Source: Cyanobacteria bacterium UBA11153
GTDB lineage: Bacteria; Cyanobacteriota; Cyanobacteriia; Cyanobacteriales; Coleofasciculaceae
Direction: 5' to 3'
NCBI GenBank assembly: GCA_003511885.1
Contig: DOIX01000437.1
Span: 1-22,470, forward strand
DNA length: 22,470 nucleotides
Shown here: one piece after another, positions 6,773 through 14,910 of the stretch
Layout: every line of letters begins with the position of its first letter
Numbering within the stretch: position 1 is the first letter of the stretch
Translations under genes and position numbers: made by a program
Notes under the pieces: model-generated
The model's database searches: none
Told to the model about the DNA's origin: nothing
The model's input: only the letters and a program-made list of their open reading frames with translations

Positions 6773-8440
6773 TCAATGATTTGCCGCGATAAAATCCATC
6801 AAAGCCTTATATTTAGGGGAAGTATTTTGGTTTACATTTTCCAACGCCCCCCAGCTTCCCCATTTACTGGGCTTAACAATATCGGAATAATTCATAAATA
6901 AAGTGCCGCCAGCTTTTTGCCAATCATTGAGAAGTTGTGTATATAAATCGTACATTTCTGGACGGCGATTTAAGTTGATGAAGAAATTGGTAAGTGTATC
7001 ATTATTTTCCAGTCCTTGAGAGCCAACAATATGTTGCCCTCCTTCGTAAGCTACTAGCTGAAGAGCTTTCTCTTTTGCTACCTTAGCGTGATAAATGAAG
7101 TTATTATAAGTATCTATCAAATTATCACCTAAAGAAACTTTCCCTTTTAATGCTGTCAAAGCTTTAGCAAAACCTCTCTCTGATTCCTTGAGCCAAGACT
7201 CTACTGTAGAAAAATTATTTGGTTTACCCAAGCTCGCACCAAAATATCCAGTAATAGCATAAACATCAATACCATGTTGATAACAGGGTTTATGCCCTTC
7301 ATCTACCCAGTAGGGACAGTCTAATACTGACTTTTCTAACCCTTTCCAGGCAGTTTGAGTGCTGATGACACAGGATAAACGATGATTTTGATTGCCAAAG
7401 GTATGTTCCCAAATATCGCACATCTGAGCCGCACGCATTCCATACCACTGCATGTAAGCATCTGCTTTATTCTCTCCCCATCTAGCTTTACCTTCTTGTA
7501 GGGCATAGTGATATTGTTGAAATTGGGGGTTCCAAACTTCGTTAGAAAATTCGACGTAAGCTTTTAAATTGGGTTTTAAAGTATCTTTAACTATTTTGGC
7601 AAAGTTAGTAATATATTCATCGGTAGCTATATGTGGCATATTAAACCAAGCGTCAAGATTTAAGCGATTGGCGATTTCCACGAGAATTTCTGCGGGAACT
7701 CCTTTCCAGGAATATGAGGCATCTTCTACTTTTGGTCGATTTTGCCATTCCTGTTGCTGGGAGCCATTTGTAGCCATCCAATCCATAAAGCGGAGAGCTT
7801 TAAATTTGCTGATTTTTCCAATAAATTTAGGATTGAATATTTGGGATTTATAAGTGGTTTCATATTGAGCTTGCACCACATGAATATTGCGAATATAATT
7901 TCCTGTTTTATTGGGATCGGTTGCTGTAATTAGGAGATAAATACCCGCGTTTGATGGAGTGACATTGATGACATCTCTTCCAGATTTTGAGGCAGCTTCA
8001 TCTTTGACAGCATCATATTTATATTCTATTTTTCCTTCTCCATCATAAAGAACTACATATTGCCCTCCCGGATAACTTTCTACATCTCTAAACATTAACG
8101 TCCCGACACGGGTATATTCGGGAGACTCTTCTGGTTTTGGTAATGATTTTACCCAACCATTTTTGTCTAAGTTTAGCTTGTCGAATTCATTAGTATCCCA
8201 AGTGCCACTACAGCCTGATTCTTTTGCATTGCACTGAGTAATCCATTTCCGAGACGATTTAAAGGCATCTAAAAATGGCATTTCTGTTGACCAATCAGCA
8301 ATACCAGTCAGGTTAGTACCTAAAAATACATGTCCTGACGGGGATATGGGGTTAGGATTGGAGTTGTTAATGAGATTAGGCGCGATGATAGCTAAACCTA
8401 AAGTGGCGATAAATAAGATAGCAAGTTGGAGGAATTTCAT
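6773..8440 (-). CDS. secreted clan GH-A type glycoside hydrolase (often annotated cellulose-binding protein)
   Basis: The 555 residues begin with MKFLQLAILFIATLGLAIIA, a typical signal peptide or membrane anchor, so the enzyme probably acts in the periplasm or outside the cell. The C-terminal half looks like a (beta/alpha)8 hydrolase of clan GH-A: VEFSNEVWN (297-304) supplies the Asn-Glu pair with Glu301 as likely acid/base, and AYEGGQH (464-470) supplies Glu466 as likely nucleophile. An N-terminal domain of about 200 residues precedes the barrel. The start ATG has AAGGTGA nine bases upstream, and this overlaps the stop of the epimerase gene, so the two are translationally coupled. As the last gene of the polysaccharide locus it probably trims or releases the polymer, as PslG does for Psl. 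Substrate and GH family number are not decidable here. Confidence 0.75.
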   Translation of the reverse strand: MKFLQLAILFIATLGLAIIAPNLINNSNPNPISPSGHVFLGTNLTGIADWSTEMPFLDAFKSSRKWITQCNAKESGCSGTWDTNEFDKLNLDKNGWVKSLPKPEESPEYTRVGTLMFRDVESYPGGQYVVLYDGEGKIEYKYDAVKDEAASKSGRDVINVTPSNAGIYLLITATDPNKTGNYIRNIHVVQAQYETTYKSQIFNPKFIGKISKFKALRFMDWMATNGSQQQEWQNRPKVEDASYSWKGVPAEILVEIANRLNLDAWFNMPHIATDEYITNFAKIVKDTLKPNLKAYVEFSNEVWNPQFQQYHYALQEGKARWGENKADAYMQWYGMRAAQMCDIWEHTFGNQNHRLSCVISTQTAWKGLEKSVLDCPYWVDEGHKPCYQHGIDVYAITGYFGASLGKPNNFSTVESWLKESERGFAKALTALKGKVSLGDNLIDTYNNFIYHAKVAKEKALQLVAYEGGQHIVGSQGLENNDTLTNFFINLNRRPEMYDLYTQLLNDWQKAGGTLFMNYSDIVKPSKWGSWGALENVNQNTSPKYKALMDFIAANH

Positions 8441-8448
8441 CTACTTAA

Positions 8449-9378
8449 TCACCTTTGTCTATTCACAATATATTTCCATGTCATGGATAATCCTTCTTTA
8501 AAATCTACTTTGGGTTTCCAGCCATAAATCTCCTGTGCTAGCTTATTAGCTAATATACTGACTTTGACATCACCAGGACGATTAGGGATAAATTCTTTGG
8601 GAATTGTTTTACCTGAAACTTCTTCAATAGATTTAACTATCTCCATAACACTTTGCCCAATTCCCGAAGAAATATTCACAATAGAAGAACCAGATCTTTC
8701 CCCTGCGATTATGAGAGCATCAACTAAATCATCTATATATATGTAGTCTCTAACTGACTCTCCTTTACCATATATTTTAAGAACTCGATTGTAATAAGCA
8801 CATCCCATTGCAACAGCGACAAGTCCTTGAACTCCTAAAAGTTTTTGTCCAGGCCCAAAGGGGTTTGATATCCTCAATATATGAATATCTAATTCTGTGG
8901 TTCGAGCATAAAAACTCAAGTAATTATCAATAGTTAATTTACTTTGTCCGTAAGCAGACTGGGGTTGGAGAGGATGATTTTCAGGAATAGGAATTTCTTG
9001 GGGTTCGCCATAAATAGTTCCTCCGGATGAGCCATAAACAATTTTACTGACTCCATTTTCTTTACATATTTCGACTAAACGGATGGTTGGTACGAGATTG
9101 GAAAAAACATCATAAACACTACTTTCTATTGTCATACTGGGGAAAGTAGTTGAGATTAAATGAAATACAGTGTCAATCCCTTTTGTCGCCCGCCGCACTG
9201 CGACATCATCCATGAAATCACCATAGACAATATCGACTCGATCTAAAATATCCTCAATGTTGGTAATGGAAGAAGTGGAACGGGTAAAAATCTTAGGACG
9301 TTCCCCTTTAGCAACCAATCCTCTGGCTAGATTGCCGCCAATAAAACCAGAACCTCCTAGAATTAGATAGTTAGCCAT
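8449..9378 (-). CDS. NAD-dependent epimerase/dehydratase (extended SDR, sugar nucleotide)
   Basis: This cytosolic extended SDR of 309 residues resembles UDP-glucose/UDP-galactose 4-epimerases and related enzymes. The Rossmann motif is GGSGFIG (8-14), the catalytic Ser region is YGSSGGTIYGEP (115-126), and YGQSK (143-147) holds the Tyr and Lys. A C-terminal RDYIYIDDLVDALI and NISSG match sugar-nucleotide epimerases. It should convert a nucleotide sugar used by the locus; the exact sugar cannot be read from sequence. The start is ATG 9378. The gene ends eight bases before the hydrolase ATG, so they form a two-gene unit, separated from the upstream acetyltransferase gene by 192 bases with a long hairpin. 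Its base composition appears more AT-rich than aroA. Confidence 0.85.
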   Translation of the reverse strand: MANYLILGGSGFIGGNLARGLVAKGERPKIFTRSTSSITNIEDILDRVDIVYGDFMDDVAVRRATKGIDTVFHLISTTFPSMTIESSVYDVFSNLVPTIRLVEICKENGVSKIVYGSSGGTIYGEPQEIPIPENHPLQPQSAYGQSKLTIDNYLSFYARTTELDIHILRISNPFGPGQKLLGVQGLVAVAMGCAYYNRVLKIYGKGESVRDYIYIDDLVDALIIAGERSGSSIVNISSGIGQSVMEIVKSIEEVSGKTIPKEFIPNRPGDVKVSILANKLAQEIYGWKPKVDFKEGLSMTWKYIVNRQR

Positions 9379-9465
9379 TGTTCAGAAATATTTCTCCCAT
9401 ATTTATCATCAGCTTTGATTAAGAATAACAGGATTAAAGCTCGAACGCAAGGCTTAATAGTAGAG

Positions 9466-9523
9466 TAGTTCGTAGTAGGCGATTCATCGCTGATTGAGGC
9501 GATAAATTGCCTACTACGAACTA
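9466..9523. repeat. 25-bp hairpin element of the GTAGTAG family
   Basis: TAGTTCGTAGTAGGC (9466-9480) is the exact reverse complement of 9509-9523. Pairing continues inward through 9481-9490 with 9499-9508, with one mismatch and one G-T pair, leaving an 8-base loop. It also contains two inner near-palindromes, GCGATTCATCGC (9479-9490) and GCGATAAATTGC (9499-9510). It lies about 50 bases past the acetyltransferase stop and could terminate or attenuate transcription into the epimerase gene. The rest of the 9379-9570 spacer shows nothing clear. Confidence 0.8.
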
Positions 9524-9570
9524 ATAAATTATGGTAGTTACATATTTTATTTTGGTCTATTATTTTTTAA

Positions 9571-10107
9571 TTAATCCAGATTCTTTATAGTTTTATCGAG
9601 ATTGTCAATAATTCTGGCGGGTATGCCAACTGCTGTTGCTCCGGCTGGTACGTCACAGATAACTACTGCATTGGCTCCAATTTTAGCATGGTCACTAATA
9701 GTTACAGGACGAATAATTTTAGCACCAGCACCAATATCAACATGACCGCCGATTTTCACGCCTGCGACAATTGTTACCTGTTGTAAGATTAGACAATTTG
9801 GGCCGATAGACGCATCTGGATGAATGACAATTCCATTGGGATGAGTTAGGAGTAATCCACCACCAAGCTGAGAGTTGATGGGAATATCAGATGCGGTGAC
9901 AATACTCCAAAACCGATACTGAATTACAGCCCAAGGACTAAATAATTTACTGAAAATTCCGTCGCGCGATCGCAATTTTTGATACTGGCGAATTGATTTG
10001 AGCAGTTGTCGGGAGGGATCCCACCAGCGGCGGAGTTTCTCGCGACTCCAATCTGCTTCTGTGGCAGATATTTCAGTAGATAATTTAACTTGAATAGAGG
10101 GATTCAT
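9571..10107 (-). CDS. serine acetyltransferase-like LbH acyltransferase (WcaB/CysE type)
   Basis: From ATG 10107 the product has 178 residues. Residues 1-75 are helical, followed by a left-handed beta-helix of hexapeptide repeats (about 90-165) with LTHPNGIVIHPDASIG, where His89 is the likely catalytic base, and a closing NAVVICDVPAGATAVGIPAR. The family transfers acetyl from acetyl-CoA to serine or to sugar hydroxyls; in a polysaccharide locus O-acetylation of the polymer or its precursor is more likely than cysteine synthesis. The frame stays open to a GTG at 10206, but that start lies in a C-rich palindrome and adds 33 residues without family character, so I prefer the ATG. It is a paralogue of the gene at 14267-14851. 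Confidence 0.85.
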   Translation of the reverse strand: MNPSIQVKLSTEISATEADWSREKLRRWWDPSRQLLKSIRQYQKLRSRDGIFSKLFSPWAVIQYRFWSIVTASDIPINSQLGGGLLLTHPNGIVIHPDASIGPNCLILQQVTIVAGVKIGGHVDIGAGAKIIRPVTISDHAKIGANAVVICDVPAGATAVGIPARIIDNLDKTIKNLD

Positions 10108-10205
10108 GCTGTTTGTATTTAGCGATTTTAAAATATAACAGTGCAAATCTATTCGAGAGGATCCATCTGAAGCCAAAGATACTTGGATAGTCACCACATT
10201 TTCCA

Positions 10206-10228
10206 CCCCCCTTGTTAAAGGGGAGGGA
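10206..10228. repeat. C-rich palindrome in the rfbB-acetyltransferase spacer
   Basis: CCCCTT (10208-10213) pairs with AAGGGG (10218-10223) around a GTTA loop within a C-run/G-run block. It belongs to the same general type as the elements at 2644-2705, 2854-2872 and 22422-22440 and sits 51 bases past the rfbB stop on the minus strand. Confidence 0.5.
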
Positions 10229-10278
10229 GCAAGAATATCAGCCAGGTTTTTGCTTTCTTTGGGATACTCTCATCTATT

Positions 10279-11382
10279 CTAAACACTGGCGTAAACTTGT
10301 TGGTAATAAGCTTGGTACTCTTCCGACAACAAAGGTTGCCACCAATCTTGGTTATTGAGATACCATTCAATTGTCCGCCGCAATCCTCCTTCTACAGTTT
10401 CGGCGGGAGTCCAACCTAATTCTGTTTTAATTTTGGTAGCATCTATGGCATAACGGCGGTCATGTCCTGGTCTATCTTTAACAAAGGTAATTAATTTTTG
10501 GGCTGGGCGTATTGGTAAGTCTGGTGCTAGCTCGTTCATCAATTCGCAGAGTTTATTTACTAAGTCAATATTTTTGACTTCATTGTTGCCGCCAATATTA
10601 TATGTTTCCCCTGGTTTTCCTTTATGAATTACGACATCTAGGGCGGAACAATGATCGCCGACATAGAGCCAGTCGCGAATATTTTGTCCGTCTCCATAAA
10701 CTGGTAGAGGTTTACCCAGTAATATATTAATACACATTAAGGGAATCAATTTTTCTGGGAAATGATAGGAACCGTAGTTATTGGAGCAATTGGTAATTAT
10801 GGTAGGAACTTTGTAGGTATGATAGTAAGCACGAGCTAAATGATCGCTACCAGCTTTGGAAGCAGAATAAGGGCTATTGGGGGCATAAGGGGTAGTTTCG
10901 GTAAACGGATGGTCATCAGAACCTAGGCTACCATAGACTTCATCCGTAGAAACGTGAAGGAAGCGATCGCAATTTGGCTTGCCTCGATATTCCCAATGCT
11001 GGCGAAAGGCATCTAATAGGGTAAATGTACCAACAACATTAGTCCGAATAAAGGCATCTGGCTCTAAAATTGAACGATCTACGTGAGATTCGGCGGCAAA
11101 ATGAGCTATAGTATCGATATTTTCTTCCTTCAGTAAGGCTTCGACTAAGGGTCGATTGCAGATATCCCCTTGAACGAAGTGAAATTTTTGATGTCCCGCT
11201 AAACTGGCGAGATTTTGACGGTTTCCGGCATAGGTGAGAGCATCTAATACGACAACTCTATCCTTGGGATATTTATTGCACCAATGGTGGACGAAATTGG
11301 AACCGATAAATCCTGCACCACCTGTAATTAGTAAGCGGCGTGGTTGAATTGTATCTGACTGTTTTTGTTCAATTAATGTCAT
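10279..11382 (-). CDS. rfbB: dTDP-glucose 4,6-dehydratase
   Basis: Second enzyme of dTDP-L-rhamnose synthesis: it oxidises dTDP-glucose at C4 and removes water to give dTDP-4-keto-6-deoxyglucose, using bound NAD. It has 367 residues from ATG 11382. Visible are [10 protein letters not shown] (21-30, NAD binding), AAESHVDRS, the catalytic STDEVYG (145-151, Thr146-Asp147-Glu148), [10 protein letters not shown] (172-181, Tyr172 and Lys176) and NCSNNYG, PEKLIPL and DWLYVGDHC typical of RmlB. A short N-terminal extension of about 15 residues precedes the Rossmann strand. It is the last of the rfbC-D-A-B block, 41 bases after rfbA. Identification is firm. Confidence 0.97.
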   Translation of the reverse strand: MTLIEQKQSDTIQPRRLLITGGAGFIGSNFVHHWCNKYPKDRVVVLDALTYAGNRQNLASLAGHQKFHFVQGDICNRPLVEALLKEENIDTIAHFAAESHVDRSILEPDAFIRTNVVGTFTLLDAFRQHWEYRGKPNCDRFLHVSTDEVYGSLGSDDHPFTETTPYAPNSPYSASKAGSDHLARAYYHTYKVPTIITNCSNNYGSYHFPEKLIPLMCINILLGKPLPVYGDGQNIRDWLYVGDHCSALDVVIHKGKPGETYNIGGNNEVKNIDLVNKLCELMNELAPDLPIRPAQKLITFVKDRPGHDRRYAIDATKIKTELGWTPAETVEGGLRRTIEWYLNNQDWWQPLLSEEYQAYYQQVYASV

Positions 11383-11423
11383 CTTGTTTGCTAATTAAAC
11401 TAACTTAATTTGATAATAATTAC

Positions 11424-12497
11424 CTAAACCAACTCAATTTGAGAATCATCACCAATCATAAAACGTAATGCTTTTGGACGCTGAGGTGCAACTTTAAGCT
11501 GGGCGCGTTGTCCAATGACACTATCCACAATACGTTGATGAATACCAATTACTTTGGCTCCCTGTAAAATCACGCTATGTTCCAAATCAGCATCAACTAA
11601 AGTAACGTTATCGGCGACGCTACTGTAAGGACCAATAAAACAATTTTCCAGATGACAATTACTACCAATCGTGACAGGACCTCGAATTTTAGAATTGATA
11701 ATTGTAGAGCCTTTGCCAATCTGTACTCGCCCAATTACTTGACTTTGTTCATCAACGTCACCTTCTACTGCTCCTTCTAAACGAGTATCTAGAATAATCC
11801 GGTTGGCTTCGAGTAAGTCATCTTTTTTTCCGGTATCCAGCCACCAACCATCAACTTGACGGGCTTCTACTTTTCTCGGTTCATCAATTAGATATTGAAT
11901 GGCATCGGTAATTTCTAATTCACCTCTGGGGGAAGGTTGAATATTTGCGATCGCATTATGTACCGTAGGAGAGAATAAATAAATTCCCACTAAGGCTAAA
12001 TTAGATGGAGGGACTTTCGGTTTTTCCACAAGCTGCAAGACTCGCCCATTCTCGTCAACTTTGGCTACTCCAAAAGCGCTGGGATTGGGAACCTGACAAA
12101 GTAGGGTTAAAGCATCTAAATTTCGAGAGGTAAACTGTTCGATAAATAGATCCAGATTACTTTCTACTAGGTTATCACCTAAGTACATTAAAAAAGGAGA
12201 ATCCCCTAAAAATGGCTGGGCTATTTTGACGGCATGGGCTAAACCTGCGGGTTGCTCTTGCAGGATATAAGTAATCTTAGCACCGAAGCGATCTCCGTTA
12301 CCAGTTTTCGTCTTAACTTCCTCTCCAGTTTCCGGACTAATAATAATCCCAATATCGGTAATTCCTGCAGCAACAATGGCTTCAATTCCGTACCAAAGAA
12401 TGGGTTTGTTAGCTACGGGAACTAGTTGTTTAGCACCTGTATAAGTTAAGGGGCGTAGACGGGTTCCTTTACCACCAGAGAGAATGATTGCTTTCAT
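11424..12497 (-). CDS. rfbA: glucose-1-phosphate thymidylyltransferase, long form
   Basis: First step of the dTDP-rhamnose pathway: it couples glucose-1-phosphate with dTTP to give dTDP-glucose and pyrophosphate. The nucleotidyltransferase domain starts MKAIILSGGKGTRLRPLT with the signature loop at 8-17, QLVPVANKP at 24-32 and YLGDN at 105-109 (metal-binding Asp108). At 357 residues it is about 60 longer than enterobacterial RmlA; residues about 245-345 form a left-handed beta-helix (IGKGSTIINSKIRG, IGSNCHLENC), which places it in the long-form RmlA group found in cyanobacteria, actinomycetes and archaea. Long forms can be less strict about dTTP versus UTP. The start ATG 12497 is unambiguous. 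It lies 56 bases downstream of rfbD. Confidence 0.94.
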   Translation of the reverse strand: MKAIILSGGKGTRLRPLTYTGAKQLVPVANKPILWYGIEAIVAAGITDIGIIISPETGEEVKTKTGNGDRFGAKITYILQEQPAGLAHAVKIAQPFLGDSPFLMYLGDNLVESNLDLFIEQFTSRNLDALTLLCQVPNPSAFGVAKVDENGRVLQLVEKPKVPPSNLALVGIYLFSPTVHNAIANIQPSPRGELEITDAIQYLIDEPRKVEARQVDGWWLDTGKKDDLLEANRIILDTRLEGAVEGDVDEQSQVIGRVQIGKGSTIINSKIRGPVTIGSNCHLENCFIGPYSSVADNVTLVDADLEHSVILQGAKVIGIHQRIVDSVIGQRAQLKVAPQRPKALRFMIGDDSQIELV

Positions 12498-12537
12498 GTT
12501 TTTGATTATTTGTTGTTGGTTTTTTGTGGTTTGTTAA

Positions 12538-12565
12538 CTCTAGTCCCTAGTCCCTAGCCCCTAGA
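12538..12565. repeat. heptamer repeats spanning the rfbD stop codon
   Basis: Four 7-base units (ctctagt, ccctagt, ccctagc, ccctaga) run across the end of rfbD (stop at 12556-12554). On the coding strand they contribute the final Arg-Gly and the TAG stop. The same family of unit occurs at 1021-1041. Confidence 0.75.
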
Positions 12566-13450
12566 TAGTTGTTGGAGCATTTTGCGTAATCCATTGCGCC
12601 AATAAGGAGGATAAATTTCCAACATTTTTGATATTTTCTGGTTAGAAAGTACCGAATAAGCTGGGCGGGTTGCAGGTGTGGGATATTCAAAAGTGGTAAT
12701 GGGGATGACTCGTTTTACTTTTAAAGGAAAGCCTAATTTTTCGGCTTCCTCAAAGATAGAAACTGCGAAATCATACCAACTAATTGCCCCGCTATTCGTA
12801 AAGTGATAAATTCCTGCTAGTCCAGAATTATCCTCTGTATCTGAAGTAATTTTTTCCCCTAACTGAAGAATTGTTTGGGCAATATCCCCAGTCCAAGTGG
12901 GAGTACCTACCTGATCCACCACCACTCTTAATTCTTCCCGTTCTCCGCCCAATCTTAACATGGTTTTGACAAAGTTACCCCTACCGTAAGTGCCATAAAC
13001 CCAGGCAGTGCGGAGAATAATATAGCGAGTGCAATGACTTTTTACTCCCTCTTCTCCCCATAGTTTGGATCTCCCGTAGGCATTAATTGGATTGGGGGTA
13101 TCATCTTCTTGATAAGGTGTATTTTTTCTACCATCGAACACATAATCCGTAGAAACGTGAATTAAAGCAGCTCCTAATTTTTGGGCTTCTTCAGCCATAA
13201 TTGTCGGTGCTGTGCCATTAATTGCGTTAGCTATTTCCGTTTCTGTTTCCGCCTTATCTACTGCGGTATAAGCCGCCGCATTCACAATTAAGTTTGGTTG
13301 AACTTCACCAATAACTTGACGAATCCGATCTGGTTCAGTTAGATCTAAATTTTGGCGATTCACGCCAATTATTTCTCCCAAAGGAGATAATATTTCTGGT
13401 AATTCCTGACCTAATTGTCCAGCAGTACCAACAATTAATACGCGCATCAT
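12554..13450 (-). CDS. rfbD: dTDP-4-dehydrorhamnose reductase
   Basis: Last step of the pathway: NAD(P)H reduction of dTDP-4-keto-L-rhamnose to dTDP-L-rhamnose. The 298-residue SDR has GTAGQLGQEL (8-17) for cofactor binding, NAAAYTAVDKAE (57-68), the catalytic HVSTDYVFDG (98-107) and NAYGRSK (123-129, Tyr125 and Lys129), all typical of RmlD. Its ATG overlaps the rfbC stop by four bases (ATGA), a translational coupling. The C-terminal codons and stop are encoded by heptamer repeats, so the natural C terminus may have been altered slightly. Identification is firm. Confidence 0.96.
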   Translation of the reverse strand: MMRVLIVGTAGQLGQELPEILSPLGEIIGVNRQNLDLTEPDRIRQVIGEVQPNLIVNAAAYTAVDKAETETEIANAINGTAPTIMAEEAQKLGAALIHVSTDYVFDGRKNTPYQEDDTPNPINAYGRSKLWGEEGVKSHCTRYIILRTAWVYGTYGRGNFVKTMLRLGGEREELRVVVDQVGTPTWTGDIAQTILQLGEKITSDTEDNSGLAGIYHFTNSGAISWYDFAVSIFEEAEKLGFPLKVKRVIPITTFEYPTPATRPAYSVLSNQKISKMLEIYPPYWRNGLRKMLQQLSRG

Positions 13451-13992
13451 TGATAAACCTCTGCTGTTTTGAATAGCTCACCTGCTTTATCCTTTGCTGA
13501 TAAGATTGGCTCTGTAGTTATAGGCCAATCAATGCCTAAATCAGGATCGTTCCACAGGATACTCCGCTCGTATTGAGGTGCATAGTAATCAGTAGCTTTA
13601 TATAAAATTTCAGCTACTTCTGACACCACAAAAAAACCGTGAGCAAATCCCGGTGGAATCCAAAGCTGTCGTTTATTTTCGGCACTGAGGGTACAGCCCA
13701 CCCACTTACCAAAAGTAGGGGAACTTTTGCGGATATCCACTGCGATATCAAACACTGTACCCACAACTGCCCGGACTAACTTACCCTGAGATTGTTGGAT
13801 TTGATAGTGCAAACCTCGCAAGACATTTTGGACGGAACGAGAATGATTGTCTTGGACGAAATTAGCCATTATTCCAGCTTTATCGGTAAAGGCTTGCTGA
13901 TTATAGCTTTCCAAGAAAAAACCTCGTTCATCGCCAAAGACGCGAGGTTCGAGAATTAAAACATCAGGGATTTCAGTCGAAATAATGTTCAT
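13447..13992 (-). CDS. rfbC: dTDP-4-dehydrorhamnose 3,5-epimerase
   Basis: Third step of the pathway: it inverts C3 and C5 of dTDP-4-keto-6-deoxyglucose. The 181-residue cupin starts at ATG 13992 and shows PRVFGDERGFFLESYN (16-31), VLRGLHYQ (57-64, catalytic His62), QGKLVRAVVG (Lys71), FDIAVDIRKSSPTFGKW, WIPPGFAHGF and LYKATDYYAPQYE, with the catalytic Tyr region near 132-137. Its length is normal. It is the first gene of the rfbC-D-A-B block; the 274-base spacer upstream with a multi-hairpin repeat suggests a transcription break or an internal promoter, though I cannot point to clear boxes. Confidence 0.96.
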   Translation of the reverse strand: MNIISTEIPDVLILEPRVFGDERGFFLESYNQQAFTDKAGIMANFVQDNHSRSVQNVLRGLHYQIQQSQGKLVRAVVGTVFDIAVDIRKSSPTFGKWVGCTLSAENKRQLWIPPGFAHGFFVVSEVAEILYKATDYYAPQYERSILWNDPDLGIDWPITTEPILSAKDKAGELFKTAEVYQ

Positions 13993-14144
13993 GAAACTTT
14001 CTCACATATAATTATTTAAGGTCAAAATCAATTCTACCTCTTGAGACTTAATAGACTTTCTGTCATTTTAGATATTCCTTTTGATTCTACATCAGTAATT
14101 TTATGATTCCGGAAAACTTCGCCATAACTTTAAAGCGATAACCC

Positions 14145-14234
14145 GACAGTGGTTCAAACCACTGTCTCATAGCTCAAGTCAGTTAAAACTGACTGCGATC
14201 GTAATTTTAGTCCATTTTAATGGACTTGAGCTAT
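14145..14234. repeat. nested multi-hairpin repeat element
   Basis: Three perfect hairpins follow one another: GACAGTGGTT 14145-14154 with 14157-14166; AGTCAGTT 14177-14184 with 14187-14194; AGTCCATT 14209-14216 with 14219-14226. An outer pair TAGCTCAAGTC (14170-14180) with GACTTGAGCTA (14223-14233), extendable by one pair, encloses the last two. Its inner ends are shared with the inner stems, so outer and inner foldings compete. It resembles dispersed structured repeats of cyanobacteria and lies between the acetyltransferase gene and rfbC. The rest of 13993-14144 shows nothing definite. Confidence 0.8.
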
Positions 14235-14266
14235 TAGCAGTAGAATTAATTATACTGCGGGTTTGC

Positions 14267-14851
14267 TTAACCACTGACAGGTTGTTTGGACTCAATAATC
14301 CGCGCAGGTATTCCCACTGCAGTTGCTCCTGCTGGTACATTGCAAAGAACAACAGCATTAGCGCCGATATTTGCTCCATCACCTATATTAACATTCCCAA
14401 AAATCTTAGCTCCAGCACCAACATTAACGCGATTACCTAGTTTCGGTGCATCAAAAGGACGATCCAAATAACGATTTCCCAGCGTCACTCCCTGACGAAT
14501 AATAGTATCATCACCAATAACGCAATCACCATGAATGACAATTGCCCCTTGATGTTCAATAATTACGCGACGACCTAATTGAACGCTGTAAGATAATTCA
14601 ATACCATAATTATTACGGATTTTTCTGTATAATGCTCGATAAAGCATACTCAGAGGCGCACGCAATAACTTCGGTTCAACTGTCATGCGCCAAACTCCAA
14701 AACGATGGACTGCAACTGCTCTAAATCCCGGCTTTGTCCAATCGCACTCGTGAGCAATCCAATCTTCTTTTATCTGTTCCCAGAGTCCTAAAGTAGATTG
14801 CTCTGATTGAGTGACATTTGATATCAATTGTGGCTCTGTGCTGCTATTCAT
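14267..14851 (-). CDS. serine acetyltransferase-like LbH acyltransferase (EPS type)
   Basis: This 194-residue acetyl-CoA-dependent acyltransferase starts at ATG 14851. The N-terminal helical part has LGLWEQIKEDW (21-31) and HRFGVWR (49-55), usual in polysaccharide-cluster CysE-like proteins. The LbH domain runs about 101-185 with IIEHQGAIVIHGDCVIG (His100 the likely catalytic residue), QGVTLGNRYLDRPFDAPKLG and NAVVLCNVPAGATAVGIPAR. It probably acetylates a sugar of the polymer, although free serine acetylation cannot be excluded. It is paralogous to the gene at 9571-10107; the closing hexapeptide turns are nearly identical at protein level while the DNA has diverged. Its 3' end borders the multi-hairpin repeat. 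Confidence 0.87.
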   Translation of the reverse strand: MNSSTEPQLISNVTQSEQSTLGLWEQIKEDWIAHECDWTKPGFRAVAVHRFGVWRMTVEPKLLRAPLSMLYRALYRKIRNNYGIELSYSVQLGRRVIIEHQGAIVIHGDCVIGDDTIIRQGVTLGNRYLDRPFDAPKLGNRVNVGAGAKIFGNVNIGDGANIGANAVVLCNVPAGATAVGIPARIIESKQPVSG

Positions 14852-14910
14852 AGGTAATCTAAAATCTCAATTGTTTTCTCGATCGTTAAACATAACAACT
14901 AGTAAATGGC

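Noticed and set aside
10108-10206. GTG start giving a longer acetyltransferase
   Set aside because: The added 33 residues lack family character and begin inside a C-rich palindrome.
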